From contig NZ_JAKWBE010000023.1 of assembly GCF_022513565.1 (NCBI RefSeq), positions 62,001 through 126,000 of the forward strand: a stretch of 64,000 nt of DNA, in the 5' to 3' direction. Below the pieces are notes generated by a model. That model ran no database searches. It saw nothing but the letters and a program-made list of their open reading frames with translations, and was not told where the DNA came from. A program made the translations under genes and the position numbers. The stretch comes from Streptomyces gilvus. Lineage in GTDB: Bacteria > Actinomycetota > Actinomycetes > Streptomycetales > Streptomycetaceae. Positions 1 through 7,271 of the stretch are shown here, piece by piece; position 1 is the stretch's first letter, and each line of letters opens with the position of its first letter.

Positions 1-561
1 GATCCGCCCCGGCTGGTCCATGGGCACGAGCAGAAAACTCAGCCCGTGATGCCGCCGCGACCCGGCTTCCGTCCGCGCGAGCACGAAACACCAGTCCGCC
101 TCATGGGCGAGCGAGGTCCAGATCTTCTGCCCACTGATCCGGAACTCCGCCCCTTCCCGCACGGCGGAGGTCCGCACCCCGGCCAGATCCGACCCGGCCC
201 CGGGTTCGCTGTACCCCTGACACCACAGCTCCTCCCCGGCGGCAACGGGCGGCAGAAACCGCCCCTTCTGCTCCTCACTGCCATGCGCGATGAGGGTGGG
301 CGCAAGCAACTTCTCCCCGATATGCCCCGACCGCACAGGCGCCCCGGACCGCGCGTACTCCTCGGCCCAGACGACTTGCTGGGTGAGGGTCGCGGTCCGG
401 TTCCCGAAGCCGCCTTCCGGCCACCCGAGCCCGATCCAGCCGGCTTTGCCGAGGGTGCGTTCCCAGGTACGCCGGTCCTGCTCGGAGTCGACGTGTCCGG
501 CCAGCCAGGCCCGCGCCTCCAGCCGGAACGCTTCGTCCTCGGCAGTGAACCCGAACTCCAC
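1..561 (-). CDS. acyl-CoA dehydrogenase, N-terminal part (cut by window edge)
   Basis: This gene runs off the left edge, so only the first 187 codons are visible. It reads as the N-terminal and middle domains of an FAD-dependent acyl-CoA dehydrogenase, with the family motif WCQGYSEPGAGSDLA followed by an IWTS strand. Such enzymes make the alpha,beta double bond in an acyl-CoA. The GTG start is chosen because GGGGAG lies just upstream. The catalytic glutamate lies beyond the edge, so the substrate cannot be inferred. It lies 134 bp downstream of the SDR gene on the same strand, with a Streptomyces repeat in the gap, and probably belongs to the same catabolic cluster. Confidence 0.9.
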   Translation of the reverse strand, partial: MEFGFTAEDEAFRLEARAWLAGHVDSEQDRRTWERTLGKAGWIGLGWPEGGFGNRTATLTQQVVWAEEYARSGAPVRSGHIGEKLLAPTLIAHGSEEQKGRFLPPVAAGEELWCQGYSEPGAGSDLAGVRTSAVREGAEFRISGQKIWTSLAHEADWCFVLARTEAGSRRHHGLSFLLVPMDQPGRI

Positions 562-595
562 GAACGTCTCCCCTCAACACAGGACCAGTGACCCC

Positions 596-655
596 CCCCC
601 AGGGGCGCGGGGCTGTATCGATATGCGGCTCCGCCGCGTGGGCGCGACCAGCCAC
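596..655. repeat. Streptomyces intergenic repeat, copy A
   Basis: A GC-rich element with the core GCGGCTCCGCCGCGTGGGCG followed by CGACCAGCC. The same sequence family recurs at 4708-4800 and, inverted, at 12409-12472. It can fold through GCGGCTCCGCCGC. Similar elements are common between Streptomyces genes (recalled, not searched). This copy sits in the gap between the SDR and acyl-CoA dehydrogenase genes. Confidence 0.7.
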
Positions 656-695
656 AAACGACCCGCACCCGCCAACCCAGAACACCCCCGAGCTC

Positions 696-1610
696 TCAGG
701 CGTTAGGCCGCGCACCCTCCCGCGCAGCCCTCTCCATCTCCCGCAACCGCTCCAGCATCGGCATCGGATCCACCCCCACCGACCCCGGCAGAAACTCAGC
801 TATCCGTTCCGGCGTCCAGGACGATCCCTCGGCATACGCTGCGCGCAGCTCGCGCGGCTGCGCCCACACCGCGATCTTCGGCCCGGCAACCGTGTACACC
901 TGCCCCGTCACCCCGGCCTCCCGAGCCCGCTCGGACAGCAGATACACGACCAGCGCGGCCACATCCTCCGGCTCCCCGATCTCGGCCAGCTCCATCGGCA
1001 CGTTCGCCGACATCCGCGTACGGGCGACCGGAGCCACCGCATTGGCGGTCACCCCGTACTTGTTCAGGCCCAGCGCGGCGCTCCGCACCAGCGAGATGAT
1101 CCCGCCCTTCGCCGCGCTGTAGTTCGCCTGCGAGACGGACCCCTGGTGGTTGCCGCTGGTGAAGCCGATCAGCGTCCCCGCCCGCTGCTTGCGCATCACG
1201 GCGGACGCGGCCCGGAAAACGGTGAACGTCCCCTTCAGATGAGTGGCGACGACCGGATCCCACTCCTCCTCGGACATGTTGAACAGCATCCGCTCCCGCA
1301 GGATCCCGGCGACGCAGACCACGCCGTCCAGCCGCCCGTACGACGACAGCGCCGCCTCCACGACCCGCGCGCCGCCGGCCATCGTGGAGACGTCGTCGGC
1401 GACCGCGACCGCCTCCCCGCCGGCCGCCTCGATCTCCTTGACGACCGCTTCGGCGACCTCGCTCGTCGGGGACGCGCCGTCCACCGAGACGCCGTAGTCG
1501 TTGACCACGACCCGCGCTCCCTCGGCCGCCGCGGCCAGCGCCACCGCCCGGCCGATGCCCCGCCCGGCACCGGTCACGGCGACGACCTTGCCTGCCAAGA
1601 AGTTCCCCAC
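696..1610 (-). CDS. SDR family NAD(P)-dependent oxidoreductase
   Basis: A 304-aa classical short-chain dehydrogenase. The Rossmann glycine motif TGAGRGIG lies near residues 14-21 and the catalytic YSAAK near residue 170, preceded by a Ser-containing strand. It is longer than the usual 250 aa because of a C-terminal tail of about 50 residues, as in some hydroxyacyl-CoA dehydrogenase-like SDRs. It is divergent from the cyclase gene, and a palindromic operator lies in the shared promoter. In context it likely oxidises a hydroxyacyl-CoA or alicyclic alcohol, but the substrate is unknown. Confidence 0.9.
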   Translation of the reverse strand: MGNFLAGKVVAVTGAGRGIGRAVALAAAAEGARVVVNDYGVSVDGASPTSEVAEAVVKEIEAAGGEAVAVADDVSTMAGGARVVEAALSSYGRLDGVVCVAGILRERMLFNMSEEEWDPVVATHLKGTFTVFRAASAVMRKQRAGTLIGFTSGNHQGSVSQANYSAAKGGIISLVRSAALGLNKYGVTANAVAPVARTRMSANVPMELAEIGEPEDVAALVVYLLSERAREAGVTGQVYTVAGPKIAVWAQPRELRAAYAEGSSWTPERIAEFLPGSVGVDPMPMLERLREMERAAREGARPNA

Positions 1611-1632
1611 GCCCGGCCCCTTCCCGCGGTTT

Positions 1633-1647
1633 CTGACGGACCGTTAG
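1633..1647. promoter_or_regulatory. palindromic operator CTGACGGACCGTTAG
   Basis: A 15-bp imperfect palindrome between the divergent SDR and cyclase genes. Near-identical sites occur at 7212-7226 and 7239-7253 in the other divergent promoter of the same catabolic cluster. The symmetry and length suit a TetR-type repressor. No regulator gene is visible nearby, so the protein that binds is inferred to be encoded to the left of the window. Confidence 0.6.
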
Positions 1648-1694
1648 ATTTTATGGCGCGTCAGATACCTGGAGACAAGCCCCGGGGAGGGCCG

Positions 1695-2621
1695 ATGTCG
1701 TTGCCCGCCGAGTTCCATGAGATCGCCAAGCGCGTGAACAACTGGGGGCGTTGGGGAGCCGACGACGAGATCGGCACCCTCAACCTGATCACCGACGGGG
1801 TCGTCCGCGAGGCCGTCGCGACCGTCAGCACCGGCCGCCGCGTTCCGCTCGCCCTGCCGCTGAAGCACGACGGTGTGCAGTCGGGGATGATCCCGGGCCG
1901 GGTCAATCCGCTGCACGCGATGGTGCAGATCAACCAGGAGCTGTTCGGGCCCGGCACGGTGGCGTGCAGCGACGACGCCGTGACGATGGGTCTGCAGGCG
2001 GGCACCCACTGGGACGCGCTGACCCATGTCTCGCACTCGGGGAAGCTCTACAACGGCCGCCCCGCCGACACCGTGACCGCGCACGGCGGCGCCGAGTTCG
2101 CCGGCATCGACAAGGCTCGGCACGTCATCTCGCGCGGGGTGCTGCTGGACGTGGCCCGCGCGCGGGGCGTGGACCGGCTGGAGGGCGGGCACGCGGTCAC
2201 ACCTGAGGATCTGGATGCCGCCGAGGATCTCGCGGGCACGCGCGTGCGTGCCGGGGACGTCGTCCTCGTACGGACCGGGCAGATCCAGGTGTATCTCGCC
2301 GGGGACCGGGACGGGTACGGCTATCCGTCGCCGGGGCTGTCGGTGCGCACACCGGAGTGGTTCCACGCGCGCGATGCGGCCGCGGTCGCCAACGACACCC
2401 TCACGTTCGAGATCTTCCCGCCCGAGATCGAGGATCTCTGGCTGCCCGTGCACGCGCTCGACCTGGTGGAGATGGGGATGCTGCAGGGCCAGAACTGGAA
2501 TCTCGAGGAGTTGTCCACAGCCTGTGGAGAAACCGGCCGGTACGCGTTCCTGCTGTCCGCGATGCCCGAGCCCTTCGTCGGCGCGACCGGAACCCCGGTG
2601 GCCCCCGTCGCCGTTCTCTGA
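1695..2621 (+). CDS. cyclase family protein (kynurenine formamidase-like hydrolase)
   Basis: A 308-aa protein of the cyclase/kynurenine formamidase fold. The metal-binding stretch GTHWDALTHVSH (about residues 98-109) supplies the His/Asp ligands of the family. The ATG at 1695 is chosen over the upstream ATG at 1653 because GGGGAGG at 1684-1690 is correctly spaced for it. Enzymes of this family hydrolyse amide, cyclic or ring-ketone substrates. Divergent from the SDR and sharing an operator with the ligase promoter, it probably performs a ring-opening or hydrolytic step of the local pathway. The substrate is not known. Confidence 0.88.
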   Translation: MSLPAEFHEIAKRVNNWGRWGADDEIGTLNLITDGVVREAVATVSTGRRVPLALPLKHDGVQSGMIPGRVNPLHAMVQINQELFGPGTVACSDDAVTMGLQAGTHWDALTHVSHSGKLYNGRPADTVTAHGGAEFAGIDKARHVISRGVLLDVARARGVDRLEGGHAVTPEDLDAAEDLAGTRVRAGDVVLVRTGQIQVYLAGDRDGYGYPSPGLSVRTPEWFHARDAAAVANDTLTFEIFPPEIEDLWLPVHALDLVEMGMLQGQNWNLEELSTACGETGRYAFLLSAMPEPFVGATGTPVAPVAVL

Positions 2622-2963
2622 CATCGACGCGGTGCACCGGACGGCGGCGCGCGCTGCCCGCCCCGAGCACCGCACCGCGCACCGCCGACGCCGATCCACG
2701 ACCCGCACTCGCCGAGGGCGCCCGTCACCGGGGACCTCGCCGTCCCCTCGCGGCGAATCGATGCCCTCAAGCGTGATCAGGTGGCCACGTTCCGTCAACA
2801 GCCCCATGGCGATTTACGTGTTATGCCCCCTTCGCGAGTGCCGCGCACAGAGGCACACCCCGGCGCACGGTCGTCGTACGACGGGACACAGCGGCGCTTC
2901 CCGCACCCGCGCACCGACACCCGTGCACCGGACGCATCGGACAGTCCGGACGCACCGGTCCGG
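2622..2963. other. gene-free stretch
   Basis: These 342 bp lie between two convergent genes. No ORF with a ribosome binding site and normal codon bias, no convincing terminator hairpin and no repeat was seen. Confidence 0.5.
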
Positions 2964-3440
2964 TCACACCGCCTCGAACGCCAGCCCCTCATAGGCCGAA
3001 GCGGCCCCCGGGTAAGCCGCCGCGGCCCGCGAGGGCCCGTCGCACCGGTCCAGCTCGCACCAGATGCGCTTGCCCGCGCCGTCGGGGCTCCAGCCCCAGC
3101 GGTCGGCGAGCCCGTCGACGAGGGCGAGCCCCCGGCCGCCGGTCGCCTCGCCGTCCAGGCAGCGGGGCACCGGCGCCCGGGAGCTTGCGTCGGCCACCTC
3201 GAGGCGGACGGTGGCCGAACCGGCCCCGCTGCCGGGCAGGGACAGCCGGAGCACGGCGGGCCGGCCGGTGTGCACGACGGCGTTGGTGACGAGTTCGGAG
3301 ACGAGCAGGATCAGTGTCTCGGCGAGGGAGTCGTCGACCCCGACACCGGGCCCGGCGAGACGCGAACGCGCCCATTTCCGGGCCCGCCCCACCTCTGCGG
3401 GGTCGGGACGGACTTCCAGCTGCACCTGAAGCACCTGCAC
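2964..3440 (-). CDS. ATP-binding anti-sigma regulatory protein (RsbW-like HATPase)
   Basis: A 158-aa protein with the histidine-kinase-like ATPase fold of serine kinases such as RsbW and SpoIIAB. The N box LVSELVTNAVVHTG is near residues 46-59 and the G-rich lid (GGRGLALVDGLADRWG) follows near residue 102. There is no transmembrane or sensor domain. Streptomyces encodes dozens of these, which phosphorylate STAS antagonists or bind sigma factors. The GTG start is tentative because several GTGs cluster nearby. Its partner cannot be inferred; the STAS protein 6 kb away is one candidate. Confidence 0.85.
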   Translation of the reverse strand: MQVLQVQLEVRPDPAEVGRARKWARSRLAGPGVGVDDSLAETLILLVSELVTNAVVHTGRPAVLRLSLPGSGAGSATVRLEVADASSRAPVPRCLDGEATGGRGLALVDGLADRWGWSPDGAGKRIWCELDRCDGPSRAAAAYPGAASAYEGLAFEAV

Positions 3441-3922
3441 CGCTCACACCATCCGAACCGGCGGACACATGACCTCACGCCACGCACGCACCGCGACGAG
3501 GGCCACGATCGTAGCCATTTTCTGCATGGCCAGAACAACAGCCAGAGCAGAGCCCAAGGCAGGGGTCACGGAACGTGAATCCCTTGCACGACAGCATGGT
3601 TGACGTACAGTCACCCCAACAAGCGCTTCGGGCATATTCCAGCGGGAAGGAGTACCCATGCGGCATACTGTGCGACGCTCACCACGAGCAGTCGAACAGG
3701 CCTGATCCGGCCTCGCCCCAGGGGCAACACCGGCGTGGCGCGTGCTCGGAACCACTCGCATCCCACAGAAGGTACCGGAGCACACAGCCGACTCCGGGCC
3801 GTGACGGGTCACGCATAGGACACAACCCGATATCAACGCTCCGTAATGCCGGTATGCCACGATCCGCGACACCCGTACGCGCGTGTCGTCGACGACCCCC
3901 AGCCCAGCCGCCTTTCACACCG
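3441..3922. other. gene-free stretch with weak short ORFs
   Basis: No convincing gene was found in these 482 bp. Base composition is less GC-rich than the flanks. A GGAAGGAG ribosome binding site precedes an ATG at 3658 that gives only a 15-residue ORF ending at 3705. A reverse-strand 41-codon ORF (3444-3569) stops just before the ATPase start but has atypical codon use. Either could be a leader peptide; neither is annotated as a gene. Confidence 0.4.
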
Positions 3923-4852
3923 TCAGCTCGCCAGCTCCGCCGCGAGCAACTCCTCACTCTCCGTAGCGCCCCCGGCACGCTGTGCCCGCACCCAGGCCCG
4001 CTTCAGATGCAGATGCACCTCGCTCTCCCAGGTGAATCCCATACCGCCGTGCACCTGGAGACAGTCCCGGGCGCCGTGTACGGCCGCCTCGTCGGCCAGC
4101 AGTCGCCCGGCGGCGATGTCGGCCGGGTCGGCGGTGACGGCGGCCGCGTAGACGGCGGCGCGGGCGACCTCGGCGCGCACCAGCATCCGCGCGCACAGAT
4201 GCTTCACCGCCTGGAAAGCCCCGATCGGCTGCCCGAACTGCTCACGCGTCCGGGCGTGTTGCACGGCCAGCTCGCACACGCGCGTGGCGGTGCCCAACTG
4301 CTCGGCAGCCGTGAGCAGTACGGCGACAGGGTCGGTCCGCCCGGGCGCCGGCACCCGATGCAAGGGCGTCAACGGATCCACGGACCGCAGCGGCACGGCC
4401 CCCTCGGCCCCCGCCCGCACGACGTCGGCCTCCTCCATCCACTCCACCAGCCGCCCGTCAACAGCCGCGACAACGGTCTCCCCACCAGCTGCACCGGGCA
4501 CCTCCCCGGCAGCAAGATGCGTGGCAACCAACGGCCCCGGCAACAAGGCCCGCCCGGCCTCCTCAAACACCAACACGGCTTCAGGCAGCCCGAGTCCAGC
4601 CCCACCGTCGGCCTCGGGCAACCGAAGCGAGAAGAACCCCAACTCTCCAAGCTCCCGCCACAGCCCCCGATCAAGACGGGGCCTATCAGCACCGGACTCT
4701 GCAACGCCGTTCAGGGGCGCGGTCCTGTGTCGATTTGCGGCTCCGCCGCGGGGCGCGACCAGCCCCCACGCGCCCGCAGACGTTCGACGACCCAAGAACC
4801 CCCGAACCGCCCCGCGCAACGCGACCTGCTCCGAACTCAATTGAAACCGCAC
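3923..4852 (-). CDS. acyl-CoA dehydrogenase, small, with in-frame repeat insertion
   Basis: A 309-aa acyl-CoA dehydrogenase-like protein. The C-terminal half is typical: REQFGQPIGAFQAVKH in the helical domain and QVHGGMGFTWESEVH near the end. The GTG start lies 5 nt after the stop of the preceding dehydrogenase gene, whose end carries the GGGAGG ribosome binding site, so the two are translationally coupled and may form a heteromer. After about residue 20 the coding frame passes through a Streptomyces intergenic repeat (4708-4800), adding roughly 30 foreign residues between the first two helices. Activity of this allele is therefore uncertain. Confidence 0.85.
   Translation of the reverse strand: MRFQLSSEQVALRGAVRGFLGRRTSAGAWGLVAPRGGAANRHRTAPLNGVAESGADRPRLDRGLWRELGELGFFSLRLPEADGGAGLGLPEAVLVFEEAGRALLPGPLVATHLAAGEVPGAAGGETVVAAVDGRLVEWMEEADVVRAGAEGAVPLRSVDPLTPLHRVPAPGRTDPVAVLLTAAEQLGTATRVCELAVQHARTREQFGQPIGAFQAVKHLCARMLVRAEVARAAVYAAAVTADPADIAAGRLLADEAAVHGARDCLQVHGGMGFTWESEVHLHLKRAWVRAQRAGGATESEELLAAELAS
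4708..4800. repeat. Streptomyces repeat, copy B, inside a coding sequence
   Basis: The same family as copies at 596 and 12409, sharing TTTGCGGCTCCGCCGC and GGGCGCGACCAGCC. Unlike the others it lies within an acyl-CoA dehydrogenase gene, read in frame on the minus strand. The boundaries are estimated from the shared sequence and from where family-like protein sequence resumes. Confidence 0.65.
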
Positions 4853-4857
4853 CGCCC

Positions 4858-5991
4858 TCACCTCCCTTTCGGCAGCCCCAATATCCGCTCGGCCACGATG
4901 TTCCGCTGAATCTGCGACGTACCGGCCGCGATCGTGTACGCCAACGACGACAACCGATCCAGCACCCACCGCCGCTCAAGATCCAGCGCGAACTCCCCCA
5001 ACACCTCCGCCGCCGCGTCGTACAGCTCCTGCCGCGCATGCGAGTACCGCAGCTTGAACACCGAACCCCCCACCCCCGGCACCCCGCCGGAGGCCTCCGC
5101 CTCGCTGACGTTCCACTGCGTCAACCGCCACAGCGCCCGGAACTCCGCGTTCAGCCTCCCCAGCCGCCGCCGCAGAGCGGGATCGTCCCAACGGCCGTTC
5201 CGACGGGCCTCGTCGGCGAGTTCACCCAGCACTCGCCGGCAGGCGACGACCTCCCCCACGAACGCCGTGCCGCGCTCGAAGGAGAGCGTGACCATCGTGA
5301 CCCGCCATCCGTCGTTCTCGGCCCCCACCCGGTTCGCCGCGGGCACCCGCACGTCGTCGAGGAACACCTCGGCGAACTCGGCGGACCCGGCGAGGGTCCG
5401 CAGCGGCCGCACGGTGACCCCCGGCGCGTCCATCGGCAGGGCGAGCCAGCTGATCCCCCGGTGTTTCGGCGCCTCCGCGTCCGTGCGCACCAACAGCTCG
5501 CACCAGTCGGCGACTTCGGCGTGGGAGGTCCAGATCTTGGACCCGTTGACCACATAGTCGTCGCCGTCCCTGCGCGCGCGTGTCCGCAGGGACGCGAGGT
5601 CGGAGCCGGCGTCCGGTTCGCTGAAGCCCTGGCACCAGACCTCCTCCCCGCGCAGGATCGGCGGCAGCCACCGCGCCCGCTGTTCGTCGGTGCCCTCGGC
5701 GGCGATGGTGGGCCCGGCGTGCAGCAGGCCGACGAAGTTCGCGCCGACGTAGGGTGCGCCGGCCTTCTCGGTCTCCTCCAGGAAGATGAGCCGTACCGTC
5801 GGCGAAGCGTCCCAGTGGACGTCGGCGTACCTGGCGTCGTAGAGCATCCGCTGCCAGCCGAGGTCGTACGCGCGGCGCGCGGGCCAGTCGTCCGGGGACG
5901 GCTTCGCGGGCAGCGTGGGCAGCACCTTCGTGAGCCATTCGCGCAGCCGGGCCCGGAACTCCTCCTCCTCGGGCGTGTACGACAGGTCCAT
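4858..5991 (-). CDS. acyl-CoA dehydrogenase family protein
   Basis: A 377-aa full-length acyl-CoA dehydrogenase. The middle-domain motif WCQGFSEPDAGSDLA is near residues 118-132, and the C-terminus carries the FAD/dimer-contact signature GTSQIQRNIVAERILGLP. Its ATG overlaps the TGA of the amidohydrolase gene by one base, and the next dehydrogenase starts 5 nt downstream, giving a tight operon. Pairs of such genes often make heteromeric dehydrogenases for bulky, ring-containing acyl-CoAs (as known for steroid degradation). The substrate here is unknown. Confidence 0.93.
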   Translation of the reverse strand: MDLSYTPEEEEFRARLREWLTKVLPTLPAKPSPDDWPARRAYDLGWQRMLYDARYADVHWDASPTVRLIFLEETEKAGAPYVGANFVGLLHAGPTIAAEGTDEQRARWLPPILRGEEVWCQGFSEPDAGSDLASLRTRARRDGDDYVVNGSKIWTSHAEVADWCELLVRTDAEAPKHRGISWLALPMDAPGVTVRPLRTLAGSAEFAEVFLDDVRVPAANRVGAENDGWRVTMVTLSFERGTAFVGEVVACRRVLGELADEARRNGRWDDPALRRRLGRLNAEFRALWRLTQWNVSEAEASGGVPGVGGSVFKLRYSHARQELYDAAAEVLGEFALDLERRWVLDRLSSLAYTIAAGTSQIQRNIVAERILGLPKGR

Positions 5992-7184
5992 CAGCGGTCG
6001 AGGTCCAGGCCCAGCATGCGGATCGCGTTGCCCCGCATCAGCTTGTGGATCGTCTCGTCGTCGAGGCCCTTCACATGGTCGAGGGCGACCTCCTTGGTGT
6101 GCGGGAAGGTCGAGTCGACGTGCGGGTAGTCGGTCTCGAAGGTGGCGTTGTCGCGGCCCACCACGTCCAGCGAGGCGACGCCGTGCTTGTCGCGGAAGAA
6201 GCAGCAGTAGATCTGCCGGTAGTAGTACGTCGACGGCGGCTCGGGGATCGTGTCGCGCACCCCGCCCCACGCGCGGTGTTCCTCCCACACGTCGTCGGCG
6301 CGTTCCAGGGCGTACGGGATCCAGCCCATCTGCCCTTCGGAGTAGGCGAGTTTGAGCGTCGGGAACTTCACCAGGACGCCGCTGAAGAGGTAGTCCATCA
6401 TCGAGGCCATCGCGTTGTTGAAGCTCAGCGCGGCCTGCACGGCGGGCGGGGCGTCGGGGGAGGCGGCCGGCATCTGCGAGGACGAGCCGATGTGCATGTT
6501 GACGACCGTCCCCGTCTCCTGGCAGACCGCGAAGAACGGGTCCCAGTACCCGGAGTGGATGGACGGCAGCCCGAGATAGGTGGGGATCTCGGAGAAGGTG
6601 ACCGCGCGCACCCCGCGCGCGGCGTTGCGCCGGATCTCCGCGACGGCGAGGTCGACGTCCCACAGGGGGATCAGGCACAGCGGGATGAGCCGGCCGCCGC
6701 TGTCGCCGCACCACTCCTCGACCATCCAGTCGTTGTAGGCGCGCACGCAGGCCAGCGCGACCTCCTTGTCGTGCGCCTCGGCGAAGGTCTGCCCGCAGAA
6801 GCGCGGGAAGGACGGGAAGCAGAGGCTGGCCTCGACGTGGTTGAGGTCCATGTCCGCAAGCCGCGCCTTCGGGTCCCAGCAGCCGCGCCGCATCTGTTCT
6901 CGGGTGATGCCCTCCAGGGTCATCTCGTCGCGGTCGAAACCGACGGCGGCGATGTTGCGCTTGTACGGGAACTTGAGGTCCTCGTAGATCCACCAGTCGG
7001 TCGGCGGGCCCTCGGGGTCCATCGTGATCTGGTACTTGCCGCCCACGTAGGCGAGTTCACCGATCCCGGCGGTCAGCGGCTGCGGCCCCCGGTCCCGGTA
7101 CTTGGCCGGCAGCCAGGTCTCGAAGAGGTGCGCGGGCTCGATCACATGGTCGTCGACGCTGATGATGCGGGGCAGTTCGGTCAT
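5991..7184 (-). CDS. amidohydrolase family protein (ACMSD-like, amidohydrolase 2)
   Basis: A 397-aa TIM-barrel amidohydrolase. The N-terminal metal motif SVDDHVIEP fits the family's D-x-H, and ETDYPHVDSTFP near residue 355 supplies the late catalytic Asp. The family includes decarboxylases and hydrolases acting on aromatic or ring-cleavage acids. It is the first gene of an operon with two acyl-CoA dehydrogenases. The ATG is preceded by GGAGGGG. Two palindromic operators lie in the promoter shared with the divergent acyl-CoA ligase. The reaction cannot be assigned. Confidence 0.9.
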   Translation of the reverse strand: MTELPRIISVDDHVIEPAHLFETWLPAKYRDRGPQPLTAGIGELAYVGGKYQITMDPEGPPTDWWIYEDLKFPYKRNIAAVGFDRDEMTLEGITREQMRRGCWDPKARLADMDLNHVEASLCFPSFPRFCGQTFAEAHDKEVALACVRAYNDWMVEEWCGDSGGRLIPLCLIPLWDVDLAVAEIRRNAARGVRAVTFSEIPTYLGLPSIHSGYWDPFFAVCQETGTVVNMHIGSSSQMPAASPDAPPAVQAALSFNNAMASMMDYLFSGVLVKFPTLKLAYSEGQMGWIPYALERADDVWEEHRAWGGVRDTIPEPPSTYYYRQIYCCFFRDKHGVASLDVVGRDNATFETDYPHVDSTFPHTKEVALDHVKGLDDETIHKLMRGNAIRMLGLDLDR

Positions 7185-7211
7185 GGTTCCCCTCCGCCGG
7201 ACGGTGCGTAT

Positions 7212-7226
7212 CTGATGGACCGTCAG
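7212..7226. promoter_or_regulatory. palindromic operator CTGATGGACCGTCAG
   Basis: One of two adjacent palindromes between the amidohydrolase and ligase genes. The symmetry extends outward as ATCTGA...TCAGAT. It is nearly identical to the site at 1633-1647. Confidence 0.65.
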
Positions 7227-7238
7227 ATAGCATGTCAC

Positions 7239-7253
7239 CTGACGAGTCGTCAG
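7239..7253. promoter_or_regulatory. palindromic operator CTGACGAGTCGTCAG
   Basis: A perfect 7-bp-arm palindrome with one central base, 27 bp centre-to-centre from the site at 7212-7226. Both likely bind the same dimeric repressor and control the divergent amidohydrolase and ligase promoters. Confidence 0.6.
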
Positions 7254-7271
7254 CCAAGGCAGGGGGCAGAC

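Noticed and set aside
588..1694. N-terminal extension of the cyclase ORF to 588
   Set aside because: It runs antisense through the SDR gene, with no family sequence before 1695, where a good ribosome binding site marks the start.
2511..2531. DnaA-box-like palindrome (TTGTCCACAG and CTGTGGAGAA)
   Set aside because: A consensus DnaA box facing its near inverse occurs, but inside the cyclase coding sequence with no AT-rich region or further boxes, so no origin is supported.
3444..3569. 41-codon ORF just upstream of the ATPase gene
   Set aside because: It has unusual codon use (TCT, GTT, TTG), no Shine-Dalgarno sequence and no recognised family; kept only as a note.
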